A program made the translations under genes and the position numbers. Source: JANWXR01 sp964608265 (GTDB lineage Bacteria; Chloroflexota; Anaerolineae; Anaerolineales; UBA6663). From it: a stretch of 64,000 nucleotides of DNA. The notes below the pieces were generated by a model. That model was not told where the DNA came from, made no database searches, and saw only the letters and a list, made by a program, of their open reading frames with translations. Positions 8,163 through 16,860 of this stretch are shown here, piece after piece (positions within the stretch are counted from its first letter, which is position 1; every line of letters begins with the position of its first letter). Location of the stretch: positions 86,542-150,541 of the forward strand of contig CAZSNP010000002.1 in NCBI GenBank assembly GCA_964608265.1, written 5' to 3'.

Positions 8163-9455
8163 TCACCTCACAAACACAATCTGCTCGCGCTCGGGGCCGA
8201 CGCTGACCATGCTCACCGGCACGCCGGTCAGCGCCTCGATGCGGCGGAGGTAGTGGCGGGCCGCCTCCGGCAACGCGGCGAGCGTGCGCACCCCGGTCAC
8301 ATCTTCTTCCCATCCCGGCAAATCCTCGTACACGGCGGTGAACGGCGAAAGGTCCGCCGGGCCGAGGGGCAACTCGGCGTGCGTCTGGCCGTTGGCCACA
8401 TAAGCCGTACACAGCTTCACCGTCGTCAATCCCGAGAGCACATCCAACTTCGTCAACGCCAATTCGGTGAGGCCGTTGACGCGGATGGCGTACCGCAGCA
8501 AGACCAGGTCGAGCCAGCCGCAGCGGCGCGGGCGGCCCGTCGTCGTGCCGAACTCATCCCACGGGTTGCGGCCCGTGCCGCGCAAGCGTTCGGCCTCGGC
8601 GCCGAAAGCCTCCGTCGGAAACGGCCCCTCGCCGACGCGCGTCTGAAACGCCTTCGTCACCCCGAGGATCCGATCCACCCACTTCGGCCCGACGCCGAGG
8701 CCGCTGAACACGCCGCCCGCCGAGGGCGAGGAACTGGTGACATACGGATACGTGCCATGATCGACATCGAGCAGGGTGCCCTGCGCGCCCTCGGCGATGA
8801 CGCGCGCGCCCAGCTGCAACTGTTGATACAGGAACAGCGAGGTGTCGGTGATGTACGGCGCGAGGCGGTGGGCGTGCGCGGCATATTCGGCGGCGACGGC
8901 CTGAGCGTCGAGCAGCGGCGCGCCGTAGATTTTTCCCAGGTAGGCATTGGCCTGGCGGATGTGTTCGTGCATCGCGTCGCCGAGCTTTTCGGGGTCGAGC
9001 AACAGCTCGGCCCGCAACCCGTGGCGCGAGGTTTTGGCCGTGTACGCCGGGCCGATGCCGCGCCCGGTCGTGCCGATCTTGCCTTCCGCGCGCGCCGACT
9101 CTTCCGCGCGGTCGAGGGCGATGTGCGCCGGGGTGAGGAGGTGGGCGGCCGCCGAGATTTTGATGCGCGCCGGCGATACCTCGACCCCGTGCCCGGCCAG
9201 TTCATCCATCTCCTTCAGCAGCCGCGCCGGGTTGACGACCATGCCGTTCCCCAGCACACTCACCGTGCGCGGCTGCACGATGCCCGACGGCAGCAGATGC
9301 AGTTTGAAGAGTTGCGCGCCGACGGTGACGGTGTGCCCGGCGTTGTCGCCGCCCGAGTAGCGCGCGACGATGGCGGCGTCCTCGGCCAGCAGATCGGTGA
9401 TGCGGCCCTTGCCCTCATCGCCCCACTGCGCGCCGACCAGGATATCCAGTGGCAT
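8163..9455 (-). CDS. purA: Adenylosuccinate synthetase
   Basis: This 430-residue protein is a full-length PurA, which joins IMP and aspartate using GTP to form adenylosuccinate in AMP synthesis. Visible motifs are the P-loop-like QWGDEGKGR with its catalytic Asp, the GGDNAGHTV segment with the catalytic His, the GTTGRGIGPAY IMP loop, and the GTTTGRPRRCGWLD region near the C-terminus. The ATG at 9455 follows a GAGGGG element closely. The downstream spacer carries an inverted repeat rather than an obvious terminator. Confidence 0.97.
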   Translation of the reverse strand: MPLDILVGAQWGDEGKGRITDLLAEDAAIVARYSGGDNAGHTVTVGAQLFKLHLLPSGIVQPRTVSVLGNGMVVNPARLLKEMDELAGHGVEVSPARIKISAAAHLLTPAHIALDRAEESARAEGKIGTTGRGIGPAYTAKTSRHGLRAELLLDPEKLGDAMHEHIRQANAYLGKIYGAPLLDAQAVAAEYAAHAHRLAPYITDTSLFLYQQLQLGARVIAEGAQGTLLDVDHGTYPYVTSSSPSAGGVFSGLGVGPKWVDRILGVTKAFQTRVGEGPFPTEAFGAEAERLRGTGRNPWDEFGTTTGRPRRCGWLDLVLLRYAIRVNGLTELALTKLDVLSGLTTVKLCTAYVANGQTHAELPLGPADLSPFTAVYEDLPGWEEDVTGVRTLAALPEAARHYLRRIEALTGVPVSMVSVGPEREQIVFVR

Positions 9456-9469
9456 AGACCCCTCGTTGA

Positions 9470-9520
9470 GGGGGCGAATGACGGGTGACGAGGGTCACTC
9501 GCCGCCCGTCACTCGTCCCT
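9470..9520. repeat. Inverted repeat with GACGAGTGACGGG-like arms
   Basis: The left arm (9472-9494, ATGACGGGTGACGAGGG) is complementary with mismatches to the right arm (9495-9520). The element fills the 66-bp gap between purA and the sugar transferase and ends 1 nt before the latter's stop codon. Confidence 0.65.
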
Positions 9521-9521
9521 T

Positions 9522-10937
9522 TCAGTACGCGCCGTTCCCAAACAGCACGCGCGGAATCGTCCGCAACATGATGATGATGTCGAGCGGCACCGACCAGTTC
9601 TCGATGTAATAGATGTCGAGCAGACATCCCTCGTCGAAGGTCAGGTCGCTGCGGCCCGAGATCTGCCACAGCCCGGTGATGCCGGGCTGCACCTCCAGCC
9701 GTTGCAGGTGCCAGTGCTGATACTGCGTCACCTCGGCCGGCAGCGCCGGGCGCGGGCCGACGACGCTCATCTCGCCGCGCAGCACGTTGAGAAATTGCGG
9801 CATCTCGTCGAAGCTGGTGCGGCGCAGCCATTTACCCACGCGGGTGATGCGCGGGTCGTCTCTGATCTTGAACAGCGGGCCGCTGGCTTCGTTCAGCGTG
9901 CGCAGGGCCTCGACCTGCTCCTCGGCGCCGTGATACATCGAACGGAATTTATAGATCGTGAACGGGCGGCCCTTCTCGCCGATGCGGGTCTGTTTGAACA
10001 GCACCGGGCCGGCCGATTCGAGCCGGATGAGCAGGGCGGACAGCAACAGGATCGGCCCGTTGATGAGCAAGATCAGCAGCGCGAAGACGACATCGAGCGC
10101 GCGCTTGAGCACCCGGCCCGGCCGCGAGATCTTCGCCTCCTTGATGCCGATGAGGGGGATGCCGCCGATGTCGTCCACGTCGAGGCGGCTGAGCGAGAGC
10201 TGGAAGATATCCGGCACGACGCGCGCCCGCACGCCGACCCGCTCGCAGGCGCGCACCAGGCCGACGATCTTGCGCTGATACATCCACGGCAACGTGATCA
10301 AGACTTCATCCACCGGTTCCGAGCGCAGCAACTCCTCCACGCGCTCGAGGCTGCCATAGTTCTTGTAGCGTCCCAGTTCGGCTTTGGAGGGATTGTCATC
10401 CACAAAGCCGGCGATCTGGTAGCCCAGCGCCGGATTGGCCACGATCGTGCGCATGACGGTGCGGCCCAGTTCTCCCGCGCCGACGATGAGCACCCGCGCC
10501 ACCCCGACGCCGCGCCGCCGCAGCCCGGCCCGAATCCAGCGTTGCATCAAACGCGCCAGGCTCAACAGCACGATGGTGAACAGGATCGCCCACAGGATCA
10601 TGAGGCGCGAGTACACCAGCGTGCGCACGAGAAAAACCACGGCGAAGAGGATGACGCCGACGGTGGTGGTGGCGTTGACGATGCGGTAGACCTCGGTGAA
10701 CCAACTGCCGCCGCGCTGCGCGGTGTACACGCCGTCGACGGCCATGAACATCAGCATCAGCCCGGTGTAGGCCACCAGCATGAGGGTGTATTCCGAAAAC
10801 GGCGCGAAGAACTGCTCGCCCACCGGCTGGATCAGTTGCAGCACATAGCGCGCGTAATAGGCCAGCGCGAACGCGAGGATGATCAGCACCGCATCGGTGA
10901 CGATGAGCAAAGCCAGGGTGCCGTTTCGCTTGAGCAT
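9522..10937 (-). CDS. Polyprenyl glycosylphosphotransferase (initiating sugar transferase)
   Basis: This 471-residue protein is of the WbaP/WcaJ type: about five N-terminal membrane helices (residues 8-125), a nucleotide-binding CoA_binding_3-like domain (GVARVLIVGAGELGRTVMRTI, about 145-260) and a C-terminal bacterial sugar transferase domain (KRALDVVFALLILLI, then KFRSMYHGAEE, RRTSFDEMPQFLNVL and VGPRPALPAEV). It would transfer a sugar-1-phosphate to undecaprenyl phosphate and start an exopolysaccharide repeat unit at the membrane. It lies 39 nt downstream of a GT4 gene on the same strand. Donor specificity is unknown. Confidence 0.93.
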   Translation of the reverse strand: MLKRNGTLALLIVTDAVLIILAFALAYYARYVLQLIQPVGEQFFAPFSEYTLMLVAYTGLMLMFMAVDGVYTAQRGGSWFTEVYRIVNATTTVGVILFAVVFLVRTLVYSRLMILWAILFTIVLLSLARLMQRWIRAGLRRRGVGVARVLIVGAGELGRTVMRTIVANPALGYQIAGFVDDNPSKAELGRYKNYGSLERVEELLRSEPVDEVLITLPWMYQRKIVGLVRACERVGVRARVVPDIFQLSLSRLDVDDIGGIPLIGIKEAKISRPGRVLKRALDVVFALLILLINGPILLLSALLIRLESAGPVLFKQTRIGEKGRPFTIYKFRSMYHGAEEQVEALRTLNEASGPLFKIRDDPRITRVGKWLRRTSFDEMPQFLNVLRGEMSVVGPRPALPAEVTQYQHWHLQRLEVQPGITGLWQISGRSDLTFDEGCLLDIYYIENWSVPLDIIIMLRTIPRVLFGNGAY

Positions 10938-10976
10938 GCCGGAATCGGAGAGAAGTACCGCAGCGCGCGCCTGCCG

Positions 10977-12086
10977 TCAGCTGGTCAGCGCCTTTCGATA
11001 GCTGGCCACAGTGGCCGCCGCCGTATCGGCCCAGGTGAAGCGCGCCGCGTGCGCCGGGCCGCGCGCCGCCAGCGCGCCGTCGTCGTTCAGCGCGCGGCGC
11101 AGCGCCTCGGTCAACGCCGGCACATCGCCCGGCGGCACACACACCGCCGCCTGCCCGGCGGCCTCGGGCAGCGACGAAGCCGTCGTCGTTACGACGGGCC
11201 GGCCACAGGCCAGGGCTTCCAGCACAGGCATTCCAAAACCTTCGAAGGTCGAGGGATAGGCGAAGACGGCGGCTGCGTTATACCACATCGGCAACTCCTC
11301 GGCGGGCACAAACCCGGGAAAATGCACAACGTTCGTCAGCCCGGATCGTTCCACCTGCCGGAAGAGGTCAGCGTAGAACCAACCCTTCGCGCCCGCGAGC
11401 ACCAGGTGGAGCTTGGCGGCCTGGAGCTTGTCGAAGGCGCTGATGAGGCAGGCGAGGTTCTTGCGCGGCTCGAGGGTGCCGAGGTAAAGGATGAAGCGCT
11501 CGGGCAGGCCGGCGCGCGCGCGAAAGGCCTCCACCTCGGCGGGCGGCAGCGGGCGGAAGCGCGCGTCCACGCCGGGCCGCGCCACATCCACGCGGTCATC
11601 CATCACACCCAATAGCTGCACCACATCCCGCTTCGTGCTCTCCGAAATCGCGAGCACCCGGCGCGCGCGGCGGCACGAGTGCGCGGTGAGGGCCGACAGG
11701 TACAGCCGTTGCGCTGTCGGAAAGTTGCGCGGGAACAATCGAAACGAGAGGTCGTACACGGTGACGACGGCGGGCACGGGGTTGAGCAGCGGCGAGGCGA
11801 AGGCCAGCGAGTGCAGCAGGTCGGGCCGGAGGCGCGCGAGGGCCAGCGGCTGCGCGAGTTGCTCCCACAGGATGCGGGCCAGCGGGCGCTGCGTCGGCCA
11901 GCGGCTGCGCTCGATCCGCGCGCGCGCCATCACCGGTTGGCCTGCGCCGACGAACACCGTGAAGTCAAACTCCGGCCCGGCCTCGGGCAGAGACTGGAGC
12001 GTGTTGAAAATGTATTGATGGATGCCCGCGCTGCGATACGACGCGCCACCGTACAGCAAGTGCGCGTTGAGCGCGAGGTGCGGCAT
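10977..12086 (-). CDS. GT4-family glycosyltransferase
   Basis: This 369-residue GT-B enzyme opens with a Gly-rich acceptor segment (HLLYGGASYRSAGIHQYI) and carries the C-terminal nucleotide-sugar signature (FILYLGTLEPRKNL, then PSTFEGFGMPVLEALACG with the EX7E pair). It probably adds a sugar to a lipid-linked intermediate made by the downstream sugar transferase. The ATG at 12086 is 7 nt after a TATAAT on the minus strand, so the mRNA is probably leaderless. A much longer in-frame extension upstream runs through non-coding and pseudogene sequence and is rejected. Confidence 0.92.
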   Translation of the reverse strand: MPHLALNAHLLYGGASYRSAGIHQYIFNTLQSLPEAGPEFDFTVFVGAGQPVMARARIERSRWPTQRPLARILWEQLAQPLALARLRPDLLHSLAFASPLLNPVPAVVTVYDLSFRLFPRNFPTAQRLYLSALTAHSCRRARRVLAISESTKRDVVQLLGVMDDRVDVARPGVDARFRPLPPAEVEAFRARAGLPERFILYLGTLEPRKNLACLISAFDKLQAAKLHLVLAGAKGWFYADLFRQVERSGLTNVVHFPGFVPAEELPMWYNAAAVFAYPSTFEGFGMPVLEALACGRPVVTTTASSLPEAAGQAAVCVPPGDVPALTEALRRALNDDGALAARGPAHAARFTWADTAAATVASYRKALTS

Positions 12087-12093
12087 ACGCAGG

Positions 12094-12099
12094 ATTATA
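12094..12099 (-). promoter_or_regulatory. -10 TATAAT for the GT4 gene, leaderless spacing
   Basis: On the minus strand TATAAT is separated by 7 nt from the ATG at 12086. It overlaps the tail of the terminator at 12111-12142, so the -35 region would fall inside that hairpin. Confidence 0.55.
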
Positions 12100-12110
12100 G
12101 CGGAGCGAAA

Positions 12111-12142
12111 AAAGCCGCGCCTCCTTAATGGGATGCGCGGCT
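12111..12142 (-). terminator. Intrinsic terminator of the decayed nuclease gene
   Basis: AGCCGCGC (12113-12120) pairs with GCGCGGCT (12135-12142). On the minus strand the stem is followed by a U-run. It is positioned to end a minus-strand transcript arriving from the nuclease remnant. Confidence 0.7.
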
Positions 12143-12179
12143 GAAGCTCGGTCGGTGACGACGGGGTTACCGATTGTGC

Positions 12180-12680
12180 GGCACCGTCACCGCCCGCGAG
12201 CCGGATGACGGCACGGGCGACGCGGATAGGGCCAACGATACCGTGATTGTGAATGACACAACCTTCAGGCTGCGCCGTGGGGCCGGGCGTGATCGAGGTA
12301 GCCCGACTGGCCCTGAAAGACGACGAAGTTCGCGTCCGCGCCGCGGAAGGCGTCAATCAGCTTGGTGTAGCCGGCCAGGGCGAGGGCAAAGTCCAGTCCA
12401 CGCCAGATTTTCGCCCTCACCCCGTCCCTCTCCCGCTGGGAGAGGGAGTGGAGCGTGTCATTGGAATCCCGCTCCAAATCATGAGTGCCGACTCCCCCTT
12501 CTCCCGCTGGGAGAGTCGCTGCGCTTACGGGGCTGGGGGATAAGGGCGAGCGCGGTGACTTTGCACACACCCTGTGTGGCCGGCGTTCCTGATCGCCGTG
12601 ATCGTGTCTTCGAGAGCGTATGCGTTGAGTTCGCCGCTGATGAATCTGTGTCGAAGCGCGTTCACAGAGGATACGCCGGT
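12180..12680 (-). pseudogene. Remnant of a secreted ExeM/NucH-type endonuclease-phosphatase
   Basis: Two fragments on the minus strand keep the endonuclease/exonuclease/phosphatase family pattern. About 12573-12674 reads ISGELNAYALEDTITAI, close to the family's GDLNAYALEDP segment but with the catalytic-region Asp changed to Glu. About 12265-12405 reads AGYTKLIDAFRGADANF and then FQGQSGYLDHA, which corresponds to the conserved C-terminal YVFDGQxGYLDHAL block and stops shortly after. The fragments are separated by a composite palindromic repeat (12410-12550) and lie in different frames. No start or signal peptide remains. The gene was probably part of the extracellular phosphate-scavenging set with the upstream phosphatase. 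The assignment is from motif memory. Confidence 0.6.
12410..12550. repeat. Composite palindromic repeat with two CTCTCCCGCTGGGAGAG-type cores
   Basis: The core CTCTCCCGCTGGGAGAG (about 12431-12447) and a related core (about 12500-12516) lie within a larger inverted pair running from CCCTCACCCC to GGGGATAAGGG. The same core recurs at 36738-36823 and 39538-39572. Confidence 0.7.
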
Positions 12681-12708
12681 TGTCGTGAGGCTGTATGCGA
12701 AGGCGGGT

Positions 12709-12745
12709 GACGGTCACGGGCAACTCGTTGCTGCCCGTGACCGTC
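12709..12745. repeat. Perfect 14-bp hairpin
   Basis: GACGGTCACGGGCA (12709-12722) pairs with 12732-12745 across a 9-nt loop. It lies between the phosphatase gene and the nuclease remnant and may be a terminator part or a remnant repeat. Confidence 0.6.
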
Positions 12746-12759
12746 GCTGTGAAACAAGT

Positions 12760-12787
12760 GGGGCTGGCCCTGAAGGCGGCCAGCCCC
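12760..12787 (-). terminator. Hairpin downstream of the phosphatase gene
   Basis: GGGGCTGGCC (12760-12769) pairs with GGCCAGCCCC (12778-12787). It lies 27 nt past the minus-strand stop at 12814. The following U-tract is weak, so termination is probable rather than certain. Confidence 0.55.
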
Positions 12788-12813
12788 TGTTGATACCGGG
12801 ATAGTCGTTGGGG

Positions 12814-15800
12814 TTACTGTCGGACGATGCGACCCTGCACGGGCGGCGCCGTCACCGGCGAGTTCGCTGCTACGTAATCGATGGAGATTTCGAGCAGGCC
12901 ATCACCGGGCTGCTGCACGTTCGTGCCGCCGGCCAGGGCGGTGTAACCATCGCCGCCGGTGAACATGAAGTCGTTGGTCACCAGCCGGACGTTGGTCGTG
13001 TCCGTGATTTCTGTTTCCGGCCCGCCGATGCCGCTCGGCGTCAGCCACATACCGGTGATCTCCGGCGTGGTGCCGTTGCAGCGGAAGGTGAAGCGCATCC
13101 CCGAGACCTGTGGGAAGCGCCCGGTGGCGACGGCGGTATTGCACACGGGCGACACGCCGTTGAGCAACGCCGTGCGCAACTGCGCCCCGGTCAGTGTTTC
13201 GATGACGGTGCGGTTGCCGAACGGCAGCACGGCGAACATCTCGCCCCAGGTGATTTCACCGGGTTGCTCGCCAGCGGAGGGCGGCGCGACCAACAGGTCG
13301 GCGCGCAGGCCACCCGAGTTGGTGAGGGCGACCTGCACGCTCGGATACTTCAGGCGCATCGCGTCGGCGATGAGGTTGCCCATCGGGGATTCGTTCAGCC
13401 GCGTCGGGTCGCGCCGGATGTCGGCGGTCTGGCTGCCGATAACCTGATTGCGCAACACCGCCGTCTGCGCGTTGGCGTCATCAACGATGGCCTTGACATC
13501 GGGCCGCAGGGCCACGCCGAGGTTCTTGGCCACGCGCGTCGCGCCGCCGGCCCACTCCACATCGCCGCCTTGCACGACGAGCTGGAGCACCGAGAAAGTC
13601 GCGCCGGCGTTGACGCCCTCCACCACGAGGATGTCGCCGACGTACAGGTTCGACACGCGATGGGTGTGCCCGGCGATGACGGCGTCCACCGTCGTATCCT
13701 GTATGGCGTTGGTGATGTCGACAATCGGCCCGGCCCACGCCACGGGCGCGACACCATCCACGGCGTTCGAGCCGACCGCCGAGCCTTCGTGGATGAGCAC
13801 GATTTGGATCTGCACGCCCTGATGGCGCAGCCGCTCCGATTCGGCGCGGATGGTTTCCACCGCCGGCAGGAAGCGCAGCCCGGCGGTCGCGCCCGCCGAG
13901 ACCAGCTCAGGCGTGTTCTCCAGTTCGATGCCGATGACGCCGATGGGGTAGTCGCCCCACCAGAAGATGCGGCTGCCCTCGACCCAGTCGGGATTGTGGC
14001 CGGTGGCCGCGTCCACGATGTTCGCGCCGAGGAAGGGGAAGTTGGCGCGGGCCTGATGTTGCAGCAGCCGCGACACACCGTAGTCGAACTCGTGGTTGCC
14101 GTACGAGGTGGCGTTCAGCCCCCACGCGTTCTCGACATCAATCGCCGGCATGTCCTGCAGCAGGCCGGAGTTGGCCGGCGAAGCCCCGACGTTATCGCCG
14201 GCGGCGAACAGCAGCGCGTGACCCGTCAATCGGGCGGCCTCTTCGTCGAACAGCGTGGCCAGTTGCGCCGCGCCGCCGACCGAGACATTGAGGTTGTCCA
14301 TCCGCATCGTCGTCGGGTCAAGCTGGCCGTGGAAGTCGTTCAGGCCGAGCATCGGGATGACGTTATCCCACGAGCCGCCCTTGATCACATCCATGTGCAC
14401 CTGGCCCTGGGCGTGCTGCGGGATGGGGATGCGCATGAGATAGGCGATCGTCGGGGCGAGGTCGGTCGAGCGGATGCCGTCCACCACCGTGCGCCGGATG
14501 GCCGGGCCGCCGGCGAGGAAGGTCGCGCGCAGGTTGATGTTGGCCTCGAGGTTCTGCACATCCGGCACGTAGCCGTGCTGCCCGAAGAAGGCCGACAGCG
14601 CGATCAACGTTCCGGGGGTCGCCGCATCGAATTGATACGGCGGATAAGAGAACGCCACCACGTCGCCGGTGCGGGTGGGGTGGGCCATATCGGTGTGATT
14701 AAGGCCGTCGTCCGTGTTGGGGATATAGCGCGCCTCGGCCTTGGTGTAGACGCGGTCAATCACCGTCCACCCCTCCGGCTGGCCGTCGCCCGTCCAGTCG
14801 TTCGGATCAGACAGGCCCTGGAATGCGGACTTGATTTGCGCGACGACGGTATCGTAATTCGAGGCCACGACCTGCGTGATCGTACTCGGCATCGGGAGCG
14901 GGTCGCGCCCGGCGAGGTTGAGGTAAATCTGCACCGTGCCGCCGGCCCAGCAAGCCTTGGCCTTGCCGATGGTCTCGCCCGTCGCCAGTCGGCAGTTGGA
15001 GGTCTGTGGCCGCGACAGCAAACCCAAATCCACCAACACCTTGCTGGCGTCAATGGCCAGGAACTGCGGCGCGAAGCCGTGATCGGACGACACGAACGTG
15101 TTGACGTTGCCCGGCATGAGCGACTGAACGAGCGCCAGCGTCCGATCGGCGCCTTGATAAGCGCGGCGCAGGAAGCCTTCGCGCACGGCCACGCGGCCAT
15201 CGGGCGTGCCGTTGACTTGCACGTCGTCATAGGCCGGGTTGTGGTCGCCGTTCGGCAAGGTCGGCGAGACCAGCCCGAGGAACTGATGCGAGAACTCATC
15301 GGTGACCGGGTAGCCCGCAAGCACCAGATCGGGCCTGTGCTTGTCGAGGATGTACTCGATCACCGGCCAGTGCCCGGTTTCCCAGTACAGGCCCTGCTCC
15401 ACATACGTTTCTTCGCTGACGATGCCGGCCTCGAGGACGGCGAAGTCGGCGGCGGTGGAGGTGGGGAATTCCCTGGCGATGAACTCGCCGAAGTCGGTAT
15501 AGCCCGGCTCGCCCGGCCACGTCGGCCACGAAGCGTTCGAGCGCGCCACCGAGGTGTGGAAGAGGCGCACTTCCGAGAGATCGGGCGCGAGCCGTTCCAC
15601 TTTCACCAGCATGCCGCCGGTCTTGCCGGCCAGCGACCCGCCGACGATGGTGACTTTGACGTCGGCCCACTCACCTTCGGCCAGCGTGCCGGCGGCGGCG
15701 CTGCCGTCTTTGCTCGGCGAGAAGAGCACATGATCGTAATTGGTCGTGCTGTCGTTGGTCGAGTCAAAGATGTAGGCATTCAGGCCATACTTGTCGGTGC

Positions 15801-16521
15801 CGAAGTCGAGCACCCGCATCCGCATCTCTTTGGCCGGACTGTATGAGGTCGGCACATTCGTCCAGCCGCTCGCATCGGTCGGCGCAGCGCCGGGGAAGGG
15901 TGGCTGGCCCGCGAAGCCAACCGGATGATCGAACTGCAAGCTAAAGGCCGCGGTGAAGGAGGCGCTATCGAGCGGGCTGATGTAGTTGGTGGCGACGCCG
16001 CGCCCGGAGAAGAACCCACGGAAGTCAATCGTCGGGCCGTTGATGGTGCCGTTGCGGCCGCCGGCCCACTCGATCTGCGCCACCTTCTTGCCGCCGCGTT
16101 CGGCGGCCTGGGCCAGCGTCTCGGCCTGCAACACGCCGGCGTCGAACGCGGCGGTGCGATTGGTGAACGCTTGGCCATTGATATGGAAGGTGTTATTCGT
16201 GGAGCCATGCACACCCGGCCAGGCACCGGTCGCGAGCGTGTACCAGCCCGCGCCCGTATTGGCGGCGGCCTGGGTCAGCAATCCGTTGCCGCTGGCATAC
16301 GCGCCGCGTTGCAGCAGCTTCCGCATCGCGGGCAGTGTCCCCTGCTGGGCATACTGCCGAACGAGGTCTTGCCGCAAACCGTCGGCGGCGAAAAAGATCA
16401 CGGAGTCGGCTTTGGCGGATTGGCGCGTGTGGGTGGGGGTGGCCGCGCGCACTGACGGCGCGAAACCGGCGCCCATGGCCAGCACAAGGATGACAAAGAG
16501 GTTGAAGAGTCTGTTTTTCAT
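12814..16521 (-). CDS. Secreted bifunctional phosphodiesterase / 5'-nucleotidase
   Basis: At 1235 residues this is far larger than single-domain members. A signal peptide (MKNRLFNLFVILVLAMG) is followed by an alkaline-phosphatase-superfamily nucleotide pyrophosphatase/phosphodiesterase domain. That domain shows FFAADGLRQDL (metal Asp47), AANTGAGWYTLATG (probable Thr nucleophile), VTDEFSHQFLG and SSDHGFAPQF. From about residue 720 there is a calcineurin-like 5'-nucleotidase with LGLNDFHGQLD, FAAGDNVGA, SYGNHEFDYG and AGHTHRV, then the 5_nucleotid_C domain (NLIADAMRLKYP, TNSGGLRADL, FTGGDGYTAL). It would release phosphate from extracellular nucleotides and diesters. ATG 16521 is chosen because AAGGTA precedes it and a signal peptide starts there. 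Upstream lies an 11-bp-phased Pho-box-like array. Confidence 0.9.
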   Translation of the reverse strand: MKNRLFNLFVILVLAMGAGFAPSVRAATPTHTRQSAKADSVIFFAADGLRQDLVRQYAQQGTLPAMRKLLQRGAYASGNGLLTQAAANTGAGWYTLATGAWPGVHGSTNNTFHINGQAFTNRTAAFDAGVLQAETLAQAAERGGKKVAQIEWAGGRNGTINGPTIDFRGFFSGRGVATNYISPLDSASFTAAFSLQFDHPVGFAGQPPFPGAAPTDASGWTNVPTSYSPAKEMRMRVLDFGTDKYGLNAYIFDSTNDSTTNYDHVLFSPSKDGSAAAGTLAEGEWADVKVTIVGGSLAGKTGGMLVKVERLAPDLSEVRLFHTSVARSNASWPTWPGEPGYTDFGEFIAREFPTSTAADFAVLEAGIVSEETYVEQGLYWETGHWPVIEYILDKHRPDLVLAGYPVTDEFSHQFLGLVSPTLPNGDHNPAYDDVQVNGTPDGRVAVREGFLRRAYQGADRTLALVQSLMPGNVNTFVSSDHGFAPQFLAIDASKVLVDLGLLSRPQTSNCRLATGETIGKAKACWAGGTVQIYLNLAGRDPLPMPSTITQVVASNYDTVVAQIKSAFQGLSDPNDWTGDGQPEGWTVIDRVYTKAEARYIPNTDDGLNHTDMAHPTRTGDVVAFSYPPYQFDAATPGTLIALSAFFGQHGYVPDVQNLEANINLRATFLAGGPAIRRTVVDGIRSTDLAPTIAYLMRIPIPQHAQGQVHMDVIKGGSWDNVIPMLGLNDFHGQLDPTTMRMDNLNVSVGGAAQLATLFDEEAARLTGHALLFAAGDNVGASPANSGLLQDMPAIDVENAWGLNATSYGNHEFDYGVSRLLQHQARANFPFLGANIVDAATGHNPDWVEGSRIFWWGDYPIGVIGIELENTPELVSAGATAGLRFLPAVETIRAESERLRHQGVQIQIVLIHEGSAVGSNAVDGVAPVAWAGPIVDITNAIQDTTVDAVIAGHTHRVSNLYVGDILVVEGVNAGATFSVLQLVVQGGDVEWAGGATRVAKNLGVALRPDVKAIVDDANAQTAVLRNQVIGSQTADIRRDPTRLNESPMGNLIADAMRLKYPSVQVALTNSGGLRADLLVAPPSAGEQPGEITWGEMFAVLPFGNRTVIETLTGAQLRTALLNGVSPVCNTAVATGRFPQVSGMRFTFRCNGTTPEITGMWLTPSGIGGPETEITDTTNVRLVTNDFMFTGGDGYTALAGGTNVQQPGDGLLEISIDYVAANSPVTAPPVQGRIVRQ

Positions 16522-16860
16522 AGGGTTACCTTGCGAAAGGAAACAACCACTCAATGGGGGCTGGCCGAGGTGCATTGGCCGGAGGAACACGCCCCGTCGT
16601 GCAAAGAGGAATTGGGAACGTATGATGTTGATGAGCGGTCTGGCACCTCCTCCAAGTTGGCGTTGCTACAGCGGCACGGGCGAGTCAGCCCGACAGGTCG
16701 AACCTGCAGACAGGCTTTTTCATGCTACTGGCTAAAGCTCAACGCCTCTTCAACCAGCCTTCAACAGCATTTCAGGTTGTAACAACTCGAATGGGGAAAG
16801 CGACAAACTGAACTCTACCGTTACTGAGCAGGCGTATGATACCGCGTTTGGCGCGGGCCT
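16522..16860. other. 339-bp non-coding leader/promoter region of the phosphatase gene
   Basis: No gene is seen on either strand. It holds the phased repeat array (16738-16776), a -10-like TAGCAT and a short hairpin around 16690-16716, and gives the phosphatase transcript a leader of roughly 200 nt. Confidence 0.6.
16722..16776 (-). promoter_or_regulatory. Candidate Pho box: four 11-bp-phased repeats plus -10
   Basis: Read on the plus strand, CTCAAC (16738), TTCAAC (16749), TTCAAC (16760) and TTCAGG (16771) start exactly 11 bp apart; on the minus strand they are GTTGAA-like. A minus-strand TAGCAT (16722-16727) lies 10 bp beyond the last repeat. PhoB/PhoP boxes are 11-bp direct repeats that replace the -35 about 10-11 bp before the -10. 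The site precedes a phosphatase gene, which fits phosphate control; binding is inferred. Confidence 0.6.

Noticed and set aside
9702..11615. Plus-strand open frame opposite the sugar transferase and GT4
   Set aside because: Antisense shadow in high-GC sequence with no recognisable domain.
12174..12710. Plus-strand open frames in the phosphatase-GT4 spacer
   Set aside because: They cross palindromic repeats and lie antisense to the nuclease remnant, which explains the conservation-like signal better.
12808..15846. A very long plus-strand open frame opposite the phosphatase
   Set aside because: It is the antisense shadow of a conserved secreted phosphatase. Composition is Arg/His/Gly-rich and no domain is visible.
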